Source of the DNA: JACVRX01 sp035697245
Lineage (GTDB): Bacteria > Actinomycetota > Actinomycetes > Jiangellales > Jiangellaceae
NCBI GenBank assembly: GCA_035697245.1
Contig: DASSDH010000083.1
Location: forward strand, 1-12,262
DNA length: 12,262 nt
Direction: 5' to 3'
In this document: piece by piece, positions 1 through 6,034 of the stretch
Layout of the letters: each line of letters begins with the position of its first letter
Numbering within the stretch: the first letter of the stretch is position 1
The notes under the pieces: generated by a model
Told to the model about the DNA's origin: nothing
The model's database searches: none
The model's input: the letters and a program-made list of their open reading frames with translations, nothing else
Translations under genes and position numbers: made by a program

Positions 1-126
1 TCGGCAGCGAAGAAGACCAGCGCGGCGAAGAAGACCTCGGCAGCGAAGAAGACCAGCGCGGCGAAGAAGACCAGCGCGGCGAAGAAGACCTCGGCAGCGA
101 AGAAGACCAGCGCGGCGAAGAAGACC
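1..126 (+). repeat. Seven tandem 18-bp in-frame repeats in the HU tail
   Basis: Seven consecutive 18-bp units each encode SAAKKT. Only two nucleotide versions occur: A (TCGGCAGCGAAGAAGACC) and B (AGCGCGGCGAAGAAGACC), in the order A B A B B A B. They differ at four bases yet encode the same peptide, using TCG or AGC for Ser and GCA or GCG for Ala. The array may continue to the left of the window. Perfect unit identity suggests recent expansion by duplication of one or two units. Confidence 0.95.
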
Positions 127-345
127 ACGGCCAAGAAGGCACCGGCGAAGAAGGCCGCGACCAAGAAGTCCGCCGCCAAGAAGACCACGGCCAAGAAGGC
201 GCCGGCGAAGAAGGCACCGGCGAAGAAGGCCGCGACCAAGAAGTCCGCCGCCAAGAAGACCACGGCGAAGAAGGCACCGGCGAAGAAGACCGCCGCCAAG
301 AAGACCACGGCGAAAAAGGCCCCGGCCAAGAAGGCCACCCGCTAG
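1..345 (+). CDS. hup: HU-type histone-like DNA-binding protein, C-terminal lysine-rich tail (5' end outside window)
   Basis: Frame 1 is open from the first base to a TAG at 343-345, giving 114 residues with no start codon in view, so the N-terminal HU fold lies upstream of the window. The visible part is 42 Lys of 114 residues, otherwise almost only Ala, Thr, Ser and Pro. It starts with seven SAAKKT hexads and continues with AKKAP, AKKAA, TKKSA-type pentads, ending in KKATR. Such tails are known on actinobacterial HU proteins (HupB of mycobacteria, HupS of Streptomyces), where they bind DNA non-specifically and compact the nucleoid. Having cofC as next neighbour supports this family, since HupS sits in the same neighbourhood. 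A histone H1-like protein with a similar tail cannot be excluded without the N-terminus. The frame and tail are certain; the HU assignment is inferred from tail type and synteny. Confidence 0.85.
   Translation, partial: SAAKKTSAAKKTSAAKKTSAAKKTSAAKKTSAAKKTSAAKKTTAKKAPAKKAATKKSAAKKTTAKKAPAKKAPAKKAATKKSAAKKTTAKKAPAKKTAAKKTTAKKAPAKKATR
139..261 (+). repeat. 48-bp direct repeat (two copies) in the HU tail
   Basis: Positions 139-186 and 214-261 are identical over 48 bp and encode APAKKAATKKSAAKKT. They are separated by 27 bp that encode the similar TAKKAPAKK. A third, degenerate unit follows at 262-306. This is a second, older repeat layer of pentad type, distinct from the hexad array upstream. 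Confidence 0.9.
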
Positions 346-352
346 GGCAACG

Positions 353-370
353 CTCGCGGCTGCCCGCGGG
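353..370 (+). terminator. Hairpin between convergent hup and the cofC unit, possible terminator
   Basis: Seven base pairs form between 353-359 (CTCGCGG) and 364-370 (CCGCGGG), with one U-G pair and the four-base loop CTGC. It starts seven bases after the hup stop codon and lies just before the stop of the converging minus-strand gene, so it could serve both directions. There is no U tract, which is common for actinobacterial terminators but leaves the call unproven. Confidence 0.5.
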
Positions 371-382
371 AGAACCCAACGC

Positions 383-625
383 TCAGTCGGGCAGTGTGAC
401 CAAGGTCAGGAAGCTGATCCGAAGCGCCGAGCCCGAGCCTGTCGTTCGGATGCGCACGCGTTGCCCAACCCGGGTCCGGAGCAGGCCGCCGGCGTCGAAC
501 GCGTCGGCGGAATACGGCAGTTCTGTACCGTCGTCGAGCAGTACCGAACCCGACCGGGTCACCGGGTCGAAACTCGCCACTGTCGCCTGCACGGGCGAAG
601 CGTAACCCCCACCCGTGGAGGTCAC
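383..625 (-). CDS. Small cold-shock-like (OB-fold) protein coupled to cofC
   Basis: The 80-residue product starts with GTG at 625-623. The GTGA there overlaps the TGA of cofC (624-622), so translation is probably coupled. After a short Gly/Ser-rich lead, residues 12-62 read like a small beta barrel: VQATVASFDP, then GSVLLDDGTELPYSADAF, then RVGQRVRIR, ending in a hydrophobic strand. This resembles the cold-shock/S1-type pattern of 'variation in FD, D-D-G, G-Q-R-V', and small proteins of this type are found beside actinobacterial cofC. It lacks the aromatic RNP1 and RNP2 motifs of true CspA, so nucleic acid binding is not assured. An alternative start is GTG at 592 (69 residues), which would drop the lead sequence. 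The gene is convergent with hup. Function is unknown; the reading frame is well supported by overlap and composition. Confidence 0.68.
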   Translation of the reverse strand: MTSTGGGYASPVQATVASFDPVTRSGSVLLDDGTELPYSADAFDAGGLLRTRVGQRVRIRTTGSGSALRISFLTLVTLPD

Positions 626-1284
626 AGCGCGGCGACGATCTCTGCTGTTCGAGCGCCCAGCCCTAGCCGGGCGGCGTCCCATAGGTCCACCTCGGTGTCG
701 ACGTCCCGGCGCACCGAACCGATCCCCGGCTGATCAAGTTCCACAGCTCCGGCGGCACGGTGTGCCGCTCGCGAGCGCCCACCGAACCTGGGCTCGAAAA
801 CCATCGGGTCGGTCACCGCGTACATGGTGGTGCCGATTCCGGCCACGTCGCCGACAAACGATGCGCGGTGGGCGGCGGCTGCGCGCAGCGCCGCGGCGAG
901 CTCGTCGGGCCGCAGAGCGGGCAGGTCAGCTGACAATGCCGCGACCGGGGCGCCCGGCCTGCGTTGCACGGCGAATGCGGCACCGTGTCGAAGCGCGGCG
1001 TTGAGTCCCGAATCGGGCGCATCGGCAATGACGAGCGCCCCCCGTTGGCGTGCGTCGTCGGCCGCCTGAGCGTCGTCGGTGACGACCACGACCTCGGCCA
1101 CCTCGGGACATTGCAGCGCTGCGGAGACGGTGTCGGCCGCGAACGCTCTGGCGACCGCGGCACGGTGGGGACCAGCGAGGTCGGCGAGCCGCGTCTTGGC
1201 GACCTCAGGCCGCTTGACCGGCACAATGACCGACCAGGGGACCGACGACGCTGGGCTCGAACGCGGAGCATGCATCCAAACCAT
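622..1284 (-). CDS. fbiD: Phosphoenolpyruvate / 2-phospho-L-lactate guanylyltransferase (coenzyme F420 biosynthesis)
   Basis: CofC/FbiD condenses GTP with 2-phospholactate (archaea) or phosphoenolpyruvate (mycobacteria) to give the activated precursor of coenzyme F420 in the cytoplasm. The 220-residue length matches the family. The nucleotidyltransferase fold is seen from residue 17: VIVPVK with K24, then AKTRL (K30, R32). Further motifs are the metal-binding LSADLPAL (D120), GIGTTMYAV (149-157), FGGRSRAAH (167-175) and RDVDT (193-197), all as in the family. The start is ATG at 1284; a second ATG at 1275 (217 residues) is equally possible because neither has a strong ribosome binding site. 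It leads a two-gene minus-strand unit and is divergent from the acyltransferase gene. The cell therefore probably makes F420; the other fbi genes are not in this window. The two acceptor substrates cannot be told apart by eye. Confidence 0.93.
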   Translation of the reverse strand: MVWMHAPRSSPASSVPWSVIVPVKRPEVAKTRLADLAGPHRAAVARAFAADTVSAALQCPEVAEVVVVTDDAQAADDARQRGALVIADAPDSGLNAALRHGAAFAVQRRPGAPVAALSADLPALRPDELAAALRAAAAHRASFVGDVAGIGTTMYAVTDPMVFEPRFGGRSRAAHRAAGAVELDQPGIGSVRRDVDTEVDLWDAARLGLGARTAEIVAAL

Positions 1285-1337
1285 GATCCCAGCCCGGTGA
1301 TCGCGGCCCGGACCGGGTAGCAGACCGAGGAGGACAT
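1285..1337. promoter_or_regulatory. Divergent intergenic region fbiD / plsC-like with nested dyads
   Basis: This 53-bp gap must hold at least part of the promoters for both divergent units. It contains CCCGG-A-CCGGG at 1307-1317 and, overlapping it, the arms CCCGGT (1293-1298) and ACCGGG (1312-1317). The ribosome binding site AGGAGG of the plus-strand gene is at 1328-1333. No convincing -35/-10 pair is visible. The dyads could be an operator, but GC-rich palindromes arise easily in such DNA. Confidence 0.35.
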
Positions 1338-2093
1338 GTGGCGGCGCCAAAGCAGCGGCTGGGGTTCTGGTACCGCGTCGTGGCGAACTTCTTGCGCCCG
1401 ATTCTGATGGTGACGACCCGACGCGCCTGGAGTGGTACGGAGCATCTGCCACCGGCCGGCATCGGTGTCGTCGTGGCGCCCAACCACATCTCCTACGCGG
1501 ATCCGCTGACACTCGCGCACTTCCTCTGGGACAACGGGCGGGCGCCGCGGTATCTCGCCAAGGAAAGCGTGTTCCGGATTCCCGTACTGGGCAAGATCAT
1601 CACCGCCTGCGGACAGATTCCGGTGTATCGAGCGTCCCGCAATGCCGCCCGGGCCTACCGAGATGCCGTATCGGCGGTGCGAGCGGGCGAATGCGTGGGC
1701 ATCTACCCGGAAGGAACGATCACCAAGGATCCGGACCTGTGGCCAATGATCGGCAAGACCGGGGCTGCCCGGGTCGCATTGGAGACCGGTTGCCCGGTGA
1801 TCCCGATTGCCCAGTGGGGACCGCAGGAAATCCTCGCGCCGTACTCCAAGCGATTGCGGCTGCTGCCGCCGAAGACCGTGCATGTGGTGGCCGGACCAGC
1901 TGTCGACTTGACGGACCTCCGCGGTCGGCCGGTGACGGCAGAGGTCTTGCGCGCTGCCTCCGGTCGGATCGTCGACGCGATCACGGCACAGCTCGCGGAG
2001 CTTCGCGGTGAGTTGCCGCCGCCGACGCGTTACGACCCAGCGCGACCGGACCCTGCGATCGATACCGCCATCGAAACCGAGGCGGACGGGTGA
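1338..2093 (+). CDS. PlsC-family 1-acyl-sn-glycerol-3-phosphate acyltransferase
   Basis: A 251-residue lysophospholipid acyltransferase, expected to move an acyl chain onto lysophosphatidic acid (or a related acceptor) at the inner face of the membrane to make phosphatidic acid. The catalytic block is NHISYAD with H50 and D55 (HX4D). Block II follows (KESVFRIPVLG, residues 75-85, and GQIPVYR, 92-98), and block III is YPEG at 123-126. A hydrophobic stretch around residues 14-25 may contact the membrane; there is no clear signal peptide. The start is GTG at 1338, preceded by AGGAGG at 1328-1333 with a four-base gap. The out-of-frame ATG at 1336 is not used. The stop overlaps the start of gpsA, so the two probably form a phospholipid operon: GpsA makes glycerol-3-phosphate and this enzyme acts later. 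The exact acceptor and acyl donor are unknown, and several paralogues are usual in Actinobacteria. Confidence 0.9.
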   Translation: MAAPKQRLGFWYRVVANFLRPILMVTTRRAWSGTEHLPPAGIGVVVAPNHISYADPLTLAHFLWDNGRAPRYLAKESVFRIPVLGKIITACGQIPVYRASRNAARAYRDAVSAVRAGECVGIYPEGTITKDPDLWPMIGKTGAARVALETGCPVIPIAQWGPQEILAPYSKRLRLLPPKTVHVVAGPAVDLTDLRGRPVTAEVLRAASGRIVDAITAQLAELRGELPPPTRYDPARPDPAIDTAIETEADG

Positions 2094-3097
2094 CCCGGGC
2101 CAGCGTGTTCGGCACGGGCTCGTGGGGGACCGCATTCGCCCTCGTGCTCGCCGACGCGGGTACGGATGTCGTGATGTGGGGCCGGCGGGCAGAACTGTGC
2201 CAGGCCCTGAACCGGACCAGGCGGAACCCCGACTACTTGCCCGACATCGAGCTACCGGCCACGGTGCGAGCTACGACCGATCCGGCCGAGGCGGCGGCCG
2301 GCGCAGACCTGATCGTGCTGGCGGTTCCGTCCCAGACGCTCCGCGAGAACCTGAAGCACTGGGTGCCGGCCTTGCCATCGGACGCTCCCCTCGTCAGCCT
2401 GATGAAAGGCATCGAACTGGGCACCGCAAAGCGGATGAGCGAAGTCATCGCCGAGGTTGCGGGAGCGCCTGCCGAAAGGGTCGCCGTCGTCTCGGGCCCG
2501 AACCTCGCCCGCGAGATCGCGCAACGGCAGCCCGCCGCCAGCGTCGTCGCGTGCGTCGACGAAGAGCGGGCGCAGCGGATCCAGCAGGCCTGCCACTCGC
2601 CGTACTTCCGCCCGTACACGAACACCGACGTCGTCGGCACCGAGCTCGGCGGAACCGTCAAGAACGTCATTGCGCTCGCGGTCGGGATGGCCGAAGGCCT
2701 CGGGTTCGGCGACAACTCCAAAGCCAGCGTGATCACCCGGGGACTCGCGGAGACCGCCCGGCTGGGGGGCGCTCTTGGAGCGGACCCGTACACCTTCTCC
2801 GGGCTGGCCGGGCTGGGCGACCTCGTTGCCACCTGTTACTCACCGCTGTCGCGCAACCGCACGTTCGGCGAGAGGCTCGGCCGCGGCATGTCGGTGGCGG
2901 AAGTCCTGGCCTCCAGCCGCCAGGTTGCCGAAGGCGTGAAGTCCTGTGAGTCCGTGCTCGACCTCGCCTATCGAGTCGACGTGGACATGCCGATCGTCGA
3001 GCACGTCACCTACGTCGTCCGCGGCGAGATGATGCCGACCGAAATGCTGCGAAGCATGATCTCCCGGACGGCGAAGCCGGAGCGCCACGGCCACTAA
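2090..3097 (+). CDS. gpsA: NAD(P)H-dependent glycerol-3-phosphate dehydrogenase
   Basis: GpsA reduces dihydroxyacetone phosphate to sn-glycerol-3-phosphate, the backbone for phospholipids, in the cytoplasm. The 335-residue product has normal family length. The Rossmann motif GTGSWG is at residues 8-13, followed by the family signatures LAVPSQ, LMKGIE and SGPNLA. The catalytic lysine is K191 in GGTVKN, and the C-terminal domain carries GFGDNSKA and SGLAGLGDL. The GTG start at 2090 shares GTGA with the stop of the acyltransferase gene, so translation is likely coupled and no separate ribosome binding site is needed. At the 3' end its TAA (3095-3097) overlaps the TAG of the convergent PLP enzyme. 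No missing residues or frameshift are seen. Confidence 0.97.
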   Translation: MTRASVFGTGSWGTAFALVLADAGTDVVMWGRRAELCQALNRTRRNPDYLPDIELPATVRATTDPAEAAAGADLIVLAVPSQTLRENLKHWVPALPSDAPLVSLMKGIELGTAKRMSEVIAEVAGAPAERVAVVSGPNLAREIAQRQPAASVVACVDEERAQRIQQACHSPYFRPYTNTDVVGTELGGTVKNVIALAVGMAEGLGFGDNSKASVITRGLAETARLGGALGADPYTFSGLAGLGDLVATCYSPLSRNRTFGERLGRGMSVAEVLASSRQVAEGVKSCESVLDLAYRVDVDMPIVEHVTYVVRGEMMPTEMLRSMISRTAKPERHGH

Positions 3098-4215
3098 CCC
3101 AGCTGCTCCAGCGCCTGGGCGAGGTCGGCCCACAGGTCGTCTACGTCCTCGATGCCGACCGAGAGCCGGATCAGTGTCTCGGGAACCGTGGCGCTTTCCT
3201 CATCCCAGCGGCGGCGTCGTTCCAGGCTGGATTCGACCCCGCCCAGGCTGGTGGCGTGCACCCATAGGCGGGTCGAGCGACAGAACCGGTCGGCAGTGGC
3301 CACGTCGCCGACCGGTTCGAAGGAGATCATGCCGCCGAAGCCGTTCATCTGGGCAGCAGCCCGCCCATGACCCGGGTCGTCGGGAAGGCCGGGATATCGG
3401 ACCCGCTCAACGCGCGGGTGAGAGACCAGCCGCTGGGCGAGCACTGCGGCGCTGCGCTGAGCTCGCTCGAGACGCAGATCCAGCGTGCGGATCCCGCGCA
3501 ACGCAATCCAGGTCTCCAGTGGCCCCGGGATCGCTCCCCGGTAGGTGCGGTGCTCGAGCAGTCGTTGATAAGTCGCCTGGTCGCGGGTCACGGCGGCTCC
3601 GAGGACGAGATCAGAATGGCCGGCGAGGTACTTGGTGACGCTGTGTACGACGACATCGGCGCCGAGGTCGAGCGGCCGTTGGTTGAGAGGTGTCGCGAAG
3701 GTGTTGTCGGCGCAACAGATCAAACGACGTTGCCGGCCGGCCTCGAACAGCGTCGGCAGGTCGGCGACGGCAAGAAGCGGGTTGGTCGGCGACTCGACCC
3801 ACAACATGGCGGCGTCCGCCATCGCGGCGAGCGTCTCGTCGGTGTCACTGACGTCGACCCGACGTACCTGTACTCCGCGGTCCGCCTCCAGCAAGTCGAG
3901 GAGGCGGGCCGTGCCGCCGTACGGGCTGTGCGGCGCGACGAGGGCAGCCCCTTGCGGCAGCAGGTCGAAAACGGCGGCCACTGCCGCCATGCCGGAGGCG
4001 AAGGCGAGCGCCTGACCGCCCTCCAGGGTGCCGAGCACGTCCTCCAGGGCGGTCCAGGTGGGATTTCCCGTCCGGGCGTATCCCATCGGGCCGCCCTCGA
4101 CGTAGGTCGAGGCGAGCACCGGAGGCAGAGACAGTGGTGAGTCAGGTGCTCGCTTCGGTCGACCGGCGTGCACGAGGACGGTAGCGGGGGCGAGTTCGGT
4201 TCGGGGTTGGGTCAT
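3094..4215 (-). CDS. Cys/Met metabolism PLP-dependent enzyme (cystathionine gamma-lyase-like)
   Basis: A fold-type I PLP enzyme of 373 residues, close to the 380-400 of this family (cystathionine gamma-lyase, gamma-synthase, beta-lyase, methionine gamma-lyase). Visible elements are YARTGNPT (Y46 and R48, phosphate binding across the dimer), FASGMAA (73-79), PYGGT with Y99, DNTFATP with D170 (pyridine nitrogen), the Schiff-base lysine K195 in SVTKYLAGHSD, and R350 in LIRLSVGIED (substrate carboxylate). Classical cystathionine gamma-lyase and gamma-synthase have Glu just before SLGG; here it is T322 (ATSLGGVES), followed by an Arg-rich ERRRRW stretch. The substrate is therefore uncertain, although many actinobacterial 'cystathionine gamma-lyases' share this form. 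The start is ATG at 4215, with a poor ribosome binding site. It converges on gpsA with overlapping stops and diverges from ddl by 36 bp. Confidence 0.88.
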   Translation of the reverse strand: MTQPRTELAPATVLVHAGRPKRAPDSPLSLPPVLASTYVEGGPMGYARTGNPTWTALEDVLGTLEGGQALAFASGMAAVAAVFDLLPQGAALVAPHSPYGGTARLLDLLEADRGVQVRRVDVSDTDETLAAMADAAMLWVESPTNPLLAVADLPTLFEAGRQRRLICCADNTFATPLNQRPLDLGADVVVHSVTKYLAGHSDLVLGAAVTRDQATYQRLLEHRTYRGAIPGPLETWIALRGIRTLDLRLERAQRSAAVLAQRLVSHPRVERVRYPGLPDDPGHGRAAAQMNGFGGMISFEPVGDVATADRFCRSTRLWVHATSLGGVESSLERRRRWDEESATVPETLIRLSVGIEDVDDLWADLAQALEQLG

Positions 4216-4251
4216 GGTGGCGATTCTGCTGCGGCGAGTAGGGTCGCGCCG
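4216..4251. promoter_or_regulatory. 36-bp divergent gap between the PLP enzyme and ddl
   Basis: Only 36 bases separate the two start codons. For ddl, GAGTAGGG at 4236-4243 is a fair ribosome binding site, eight bases before ATG. No ribosome binding site stands out for the minus-strand gene, which may be leaderless. The gap is too short for two full promoters, so promoter elements probably reach into the opposing coding sequences. Confidence 0.4.
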
Positions 4252-5373
4252 ATGAACTCCCAGCAGTTCCGCCGGATCCGGGTAGCAGTCGTGTTCGGGG
4301 GACGCAGCTCAGAGCACGCGATCTCGTGCGTGACGGCTGCGAGCGTTCTGCGGGTGATCGACCGCGAGCGCTACGACATCGTGCCCATCGGGATCACCCC
4401 GAAGGGGCGGTGGGTCCTGGGTCCCGGGGATCCGGCCACGCTGGCGATCACCGATGGCCGGCTGCCAGAAGTGGCCGACGACGGCGGCACGGTGCTCCTG
4501 CCCAGCAGCGCCGGGGCAGCCGAGATCATCGTCTCCGAGCCAGGCGCGGTACCCCGAACGCTCGGTGAGGTCGACGTCGTGCTGCCGCTGCTGCACGGCC
4601 CGTACGGCGAGGACGGAACATTGCAGGGGCTGTTGGAGCTTGCGAGCGTGCCGTACGTCGGGTCCGGCGTGTTGGCATCGGCGGTCGGTATGGACAAGCA
4701 CTACATGAAGCTCGTGCTCGCTGCCCACGGGCTACCCGTATGCCGGCACGCCATCGTGGAACCGGGGGCATGGGAGCCGCAGCGAGATCGCGTGGCCGCA
4801 GAGGCTTCCGCCCTCGGTTGGCCGGTCTTCGTTAAGCCTGCTCGCGCCGGTTCGAGCGTGGGCATCACCAAGGTCGAGGGACCGGCAGGCCTGGACGAAG
4901 CCGTCCTCGACGCGCGCCGCCACGACCCCAAGGTCGTCATCGAGGAGGCGGTCGTCGGCCGGGAGCTGGAGTGCGGGGTGTTGCAAGGCCGGGGCGGTGA
5001 GGCTCCGGACACCAGTGTCGTCGGTGAGATACGGGTCGACGAGACCCACGAGTTCTACGACTTCGATGCGAAGTATCTCGACGAGGACCATGTCGCTCTC
5101 GACGTGCCCGCCGATCTAGATGCCGAGGTGGCCGACCGAGTCCGGACCTTGTCCGCCCAGGCGTTCCAGGCACTGGCCTGTGAAGGGCTGGCTCGCGTCG
5201 ACTTCTTCCTGCGTCCGAACGGCGTCGTTCTCGTCAACGAGCTCAACACCATGCCGGGGTTCACGCCGACCTCGATGTTCCCGATGTTGTGGGCCGCGAC
5301 CGGCCTCGACTACCCGGCGCTGGTCGACCGGCTGCTGACGACGGCGCTCGGCCGTCCGACGGGTCTGCGTTAA
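4252..5373 (+). CDS. ddl: D-alanine--D-alanine ligase
   Basis: Ddl joins two D-alanines with ATP in the cytoplasm, supplying the dipeptide for UDP-MurNAc-pentapeptide. The 373-residue length is usual. The N-terminal domain has VFGGRSSEH (14-22, the serine/glutamate binding the first D-Ala) and HGPYGEDG. The ATP-grasp domain has FVKPARAGSSVG with K195, then DFDAKYLD, and NELNTMPGFTPTSMFP (from N329, metal and oxyanion residues). In the omega loop the residue is Tyr (Y275 in AKYLD), which in characterised ligases goes with D-Ala-D-Ala rather than D-Ala-D-lactate formation. The start is ATG 4252, chosen over the upstream in-frame GTG at 4168 because that would run 48 bp into the divergent gene and because of the ribosome binding site. 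The stop TAA overlaps the stop of the DUF3515 gene. Confidence 0.96.
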   Translation: MNSQQFRRIRVAVVFGGRSSEHAISCVTAASVLRVIDRERYDIVPIGITPKGRWVLGPGDPATLAITDGRLPEVADDGGTVLLPSSAGAAEIIVSEPGAVPRTLGEVDVVLPLLHGPYGEDGTLQGLLELASVPYVGSGVLASAVGMDKHYMKLVLAAHGLPVCRHAIVEPGAWEPQRDRVAAEASALGWPVFVKPARAGSSVGITKVEGPAGLDEAVLDARRHDPKVVIEEAVVGRELECGVLQGRGGEAPDTSVVGEIRVDETHEFYDFDAKYLDEDHVALDVPADLDAEVADRVRTLSAQAFQALACEGLARVDFFLRPNGVVLVNELNTMPGFTPTSMFPMLWAATGLDYPALVDRLLTTALGRPTGLR

Positions 5374-5819
5374 GACGGCGGAATCGCTGACGTAACAGCC
5401 GCGGCGAGATCGGCGAGCACCACGGCCTCAGGTGCGTATTCGTCGGGCACGGCGACCTCTACATATGGATGGCGATCCATGGCGGTGAAGAATGTGCCGC
5501 CCTCGCCGTCGACTGGAAACCAACCCACGCCCTCGACGTCGAGCAGCTGAGCGTCACGCCGGTATTCAGGAGGGGAAGCCACGCCGCAGCGGAGGATGAC
5601 CGGCGGATCACCCCACGCGGCCACCTGTTCGGCGGCGGGCTCAATGTCGCGACGAACCGCGTCGGAGACCACGTCGGGCAGCGCTTCGAGGAGCTCTGCG
5701 CAGGCCCGTTCGCTCCCGGGCACCACGTCGTGCGGCTCGACGTCGACCGCGCCGAGACCGCAGCCGACGAGGAGCGTCCCGCCCAGTGCGACCGCCGTCA
5801 GATGTGAACGACCGGGCAC
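5370..5819 (-). CDS. DUF3515 family lipoprotein
   Basis: A 149-residue protein of unknown function of the actinobacterial DUF3515 type. The start GTG 5819 gives a short signal with R4, a hydrophobic core and the lipobox LVGC with C20, so it is predicted to be lipidated and anchored outside the membrane. The mature part has C40 and C78, which may form a disulfide. It also shows the family-like stretches WGDPPVILRCGV (69-80), VGWFPV and EVAVPDEYAPEA. It overlaps the end of the Lrp-like gene by 22 bp and no good ribosome binding site is seen, which suggests translation coupled to that gene. Its TAA overlaps the ddl stop. Neighbouring ddl in many actinobacteria hints at an envelope role, but this is only context. 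Start choice is moderately sure. Confidence 0.85.
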   Translation of the reverse strand: MPGRSHLTAVALGGTLLVGCGLGAVDVEPHDVVPGSERACAELLEALPDVVSDAVRRDIEPAAEQVAAWGDPPVILRCGVASPPEYRRDAQLLDVEGVGWFPVDGEGGTFFTAMDRHPYVEVAVPDEYAPEAVVLADLAAAVTSAIPPS

Positions 5820-6034
5820 GTCAGCGTGCGAGTGATCCCATCGACCGCTTGGACGCGGGCGACGACGAGCTTGCCCAGCTCGTCGACATTGCGTGCCTCG
5901 GCCCGGACGATGACGTCGTACGGGCCCGTGACGTCCTCGGCCATCGTCACGCCTTCGATCTCGGCGATCTCGCGCGCAACGTCGGCCGCTTTGCCGACCT
6001 CGGTCTGGATGAGGATGTAGGCCTGCACCACCAC
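5798..6034 (-). CDS. Stand-alone Lrp/AsnC ligand-binding (RAM) domain protein
   Basis: A 78-residue protein corresponding only to the C-terminal effector-binding domain of Lrp/AsnC regulators: VQAYILIQTEVGKAADVA, then the helix REIAEIEGV, a central TGPYDVIVRAEA (36-47) and a final IXRTLTCPVV strand. There is no helix-turn-helix. Such stand-alone domains assemble into oligomers that bind amino acids and may modulate full-length Lrp proteins or other partners. The start GTG 6034 is set by GGAGG at 6045-6041 with a six-base gap; three GTG codons in a row (6034, 6031, 6028) make the exact choice uncertain by one or two residues. The further upstream start at 6082 would add a non-homologous lead. 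It is first in a minus-strand pair with the DUF3515 gene and is divergent from thiL. Confidence 0.9.
   Translation of the reverse strand: MVVQAYILIQTEVGKAADVAREIAEIEGVTMAEDVTGPYDVIVRAEARNVDELGKLVVARVQAVDGITRTLTCPVVHI

Noticed and set aside
1..126. Tandem direct repeats as a possible CRISPR array
   Set aside because: Units are contiguous without spacers and are in frame with a Lys/Ala-rich protein.
813..2135. Long minus-strand open frame (440 codons)
   Set aside because: It runs antisense across fbiD and the acyltransferase gene, is Arg/Pro-rich low-complexity sequence typical of high-GC shadow frames, and has no recognisable domain.
2008..2949. Plus-strand open frame of 313 codons overlapping gpsA
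   Set aside because: It is a frame-shifted reading of gpsA with Arg/Gly-rich composition; gpsA itself is unambiguous.
3367..4140. Plus-strand open frame of 257 codons opposite the PLP enzyme
   Set aside because: It is antisense to a gene with all catalytic motifs and shows no family resemblance.
4168..4251. Longer ddl start at GTG 4168
   Set aside because: It would overlap the start of the divergent gene and add a Gly/Ser-rich lead not seen in the family; ATG 4252 has a ribosome binding site.
4252..5373. A vancomycin-resistance type D-Ala-D-Lac ligase
   Set aside because: The omega-loop residue is Tyr (AKYLD) and no vanH/vanX neighbours are present, so ordinary D-Ala-D-Ala ligase fits better.
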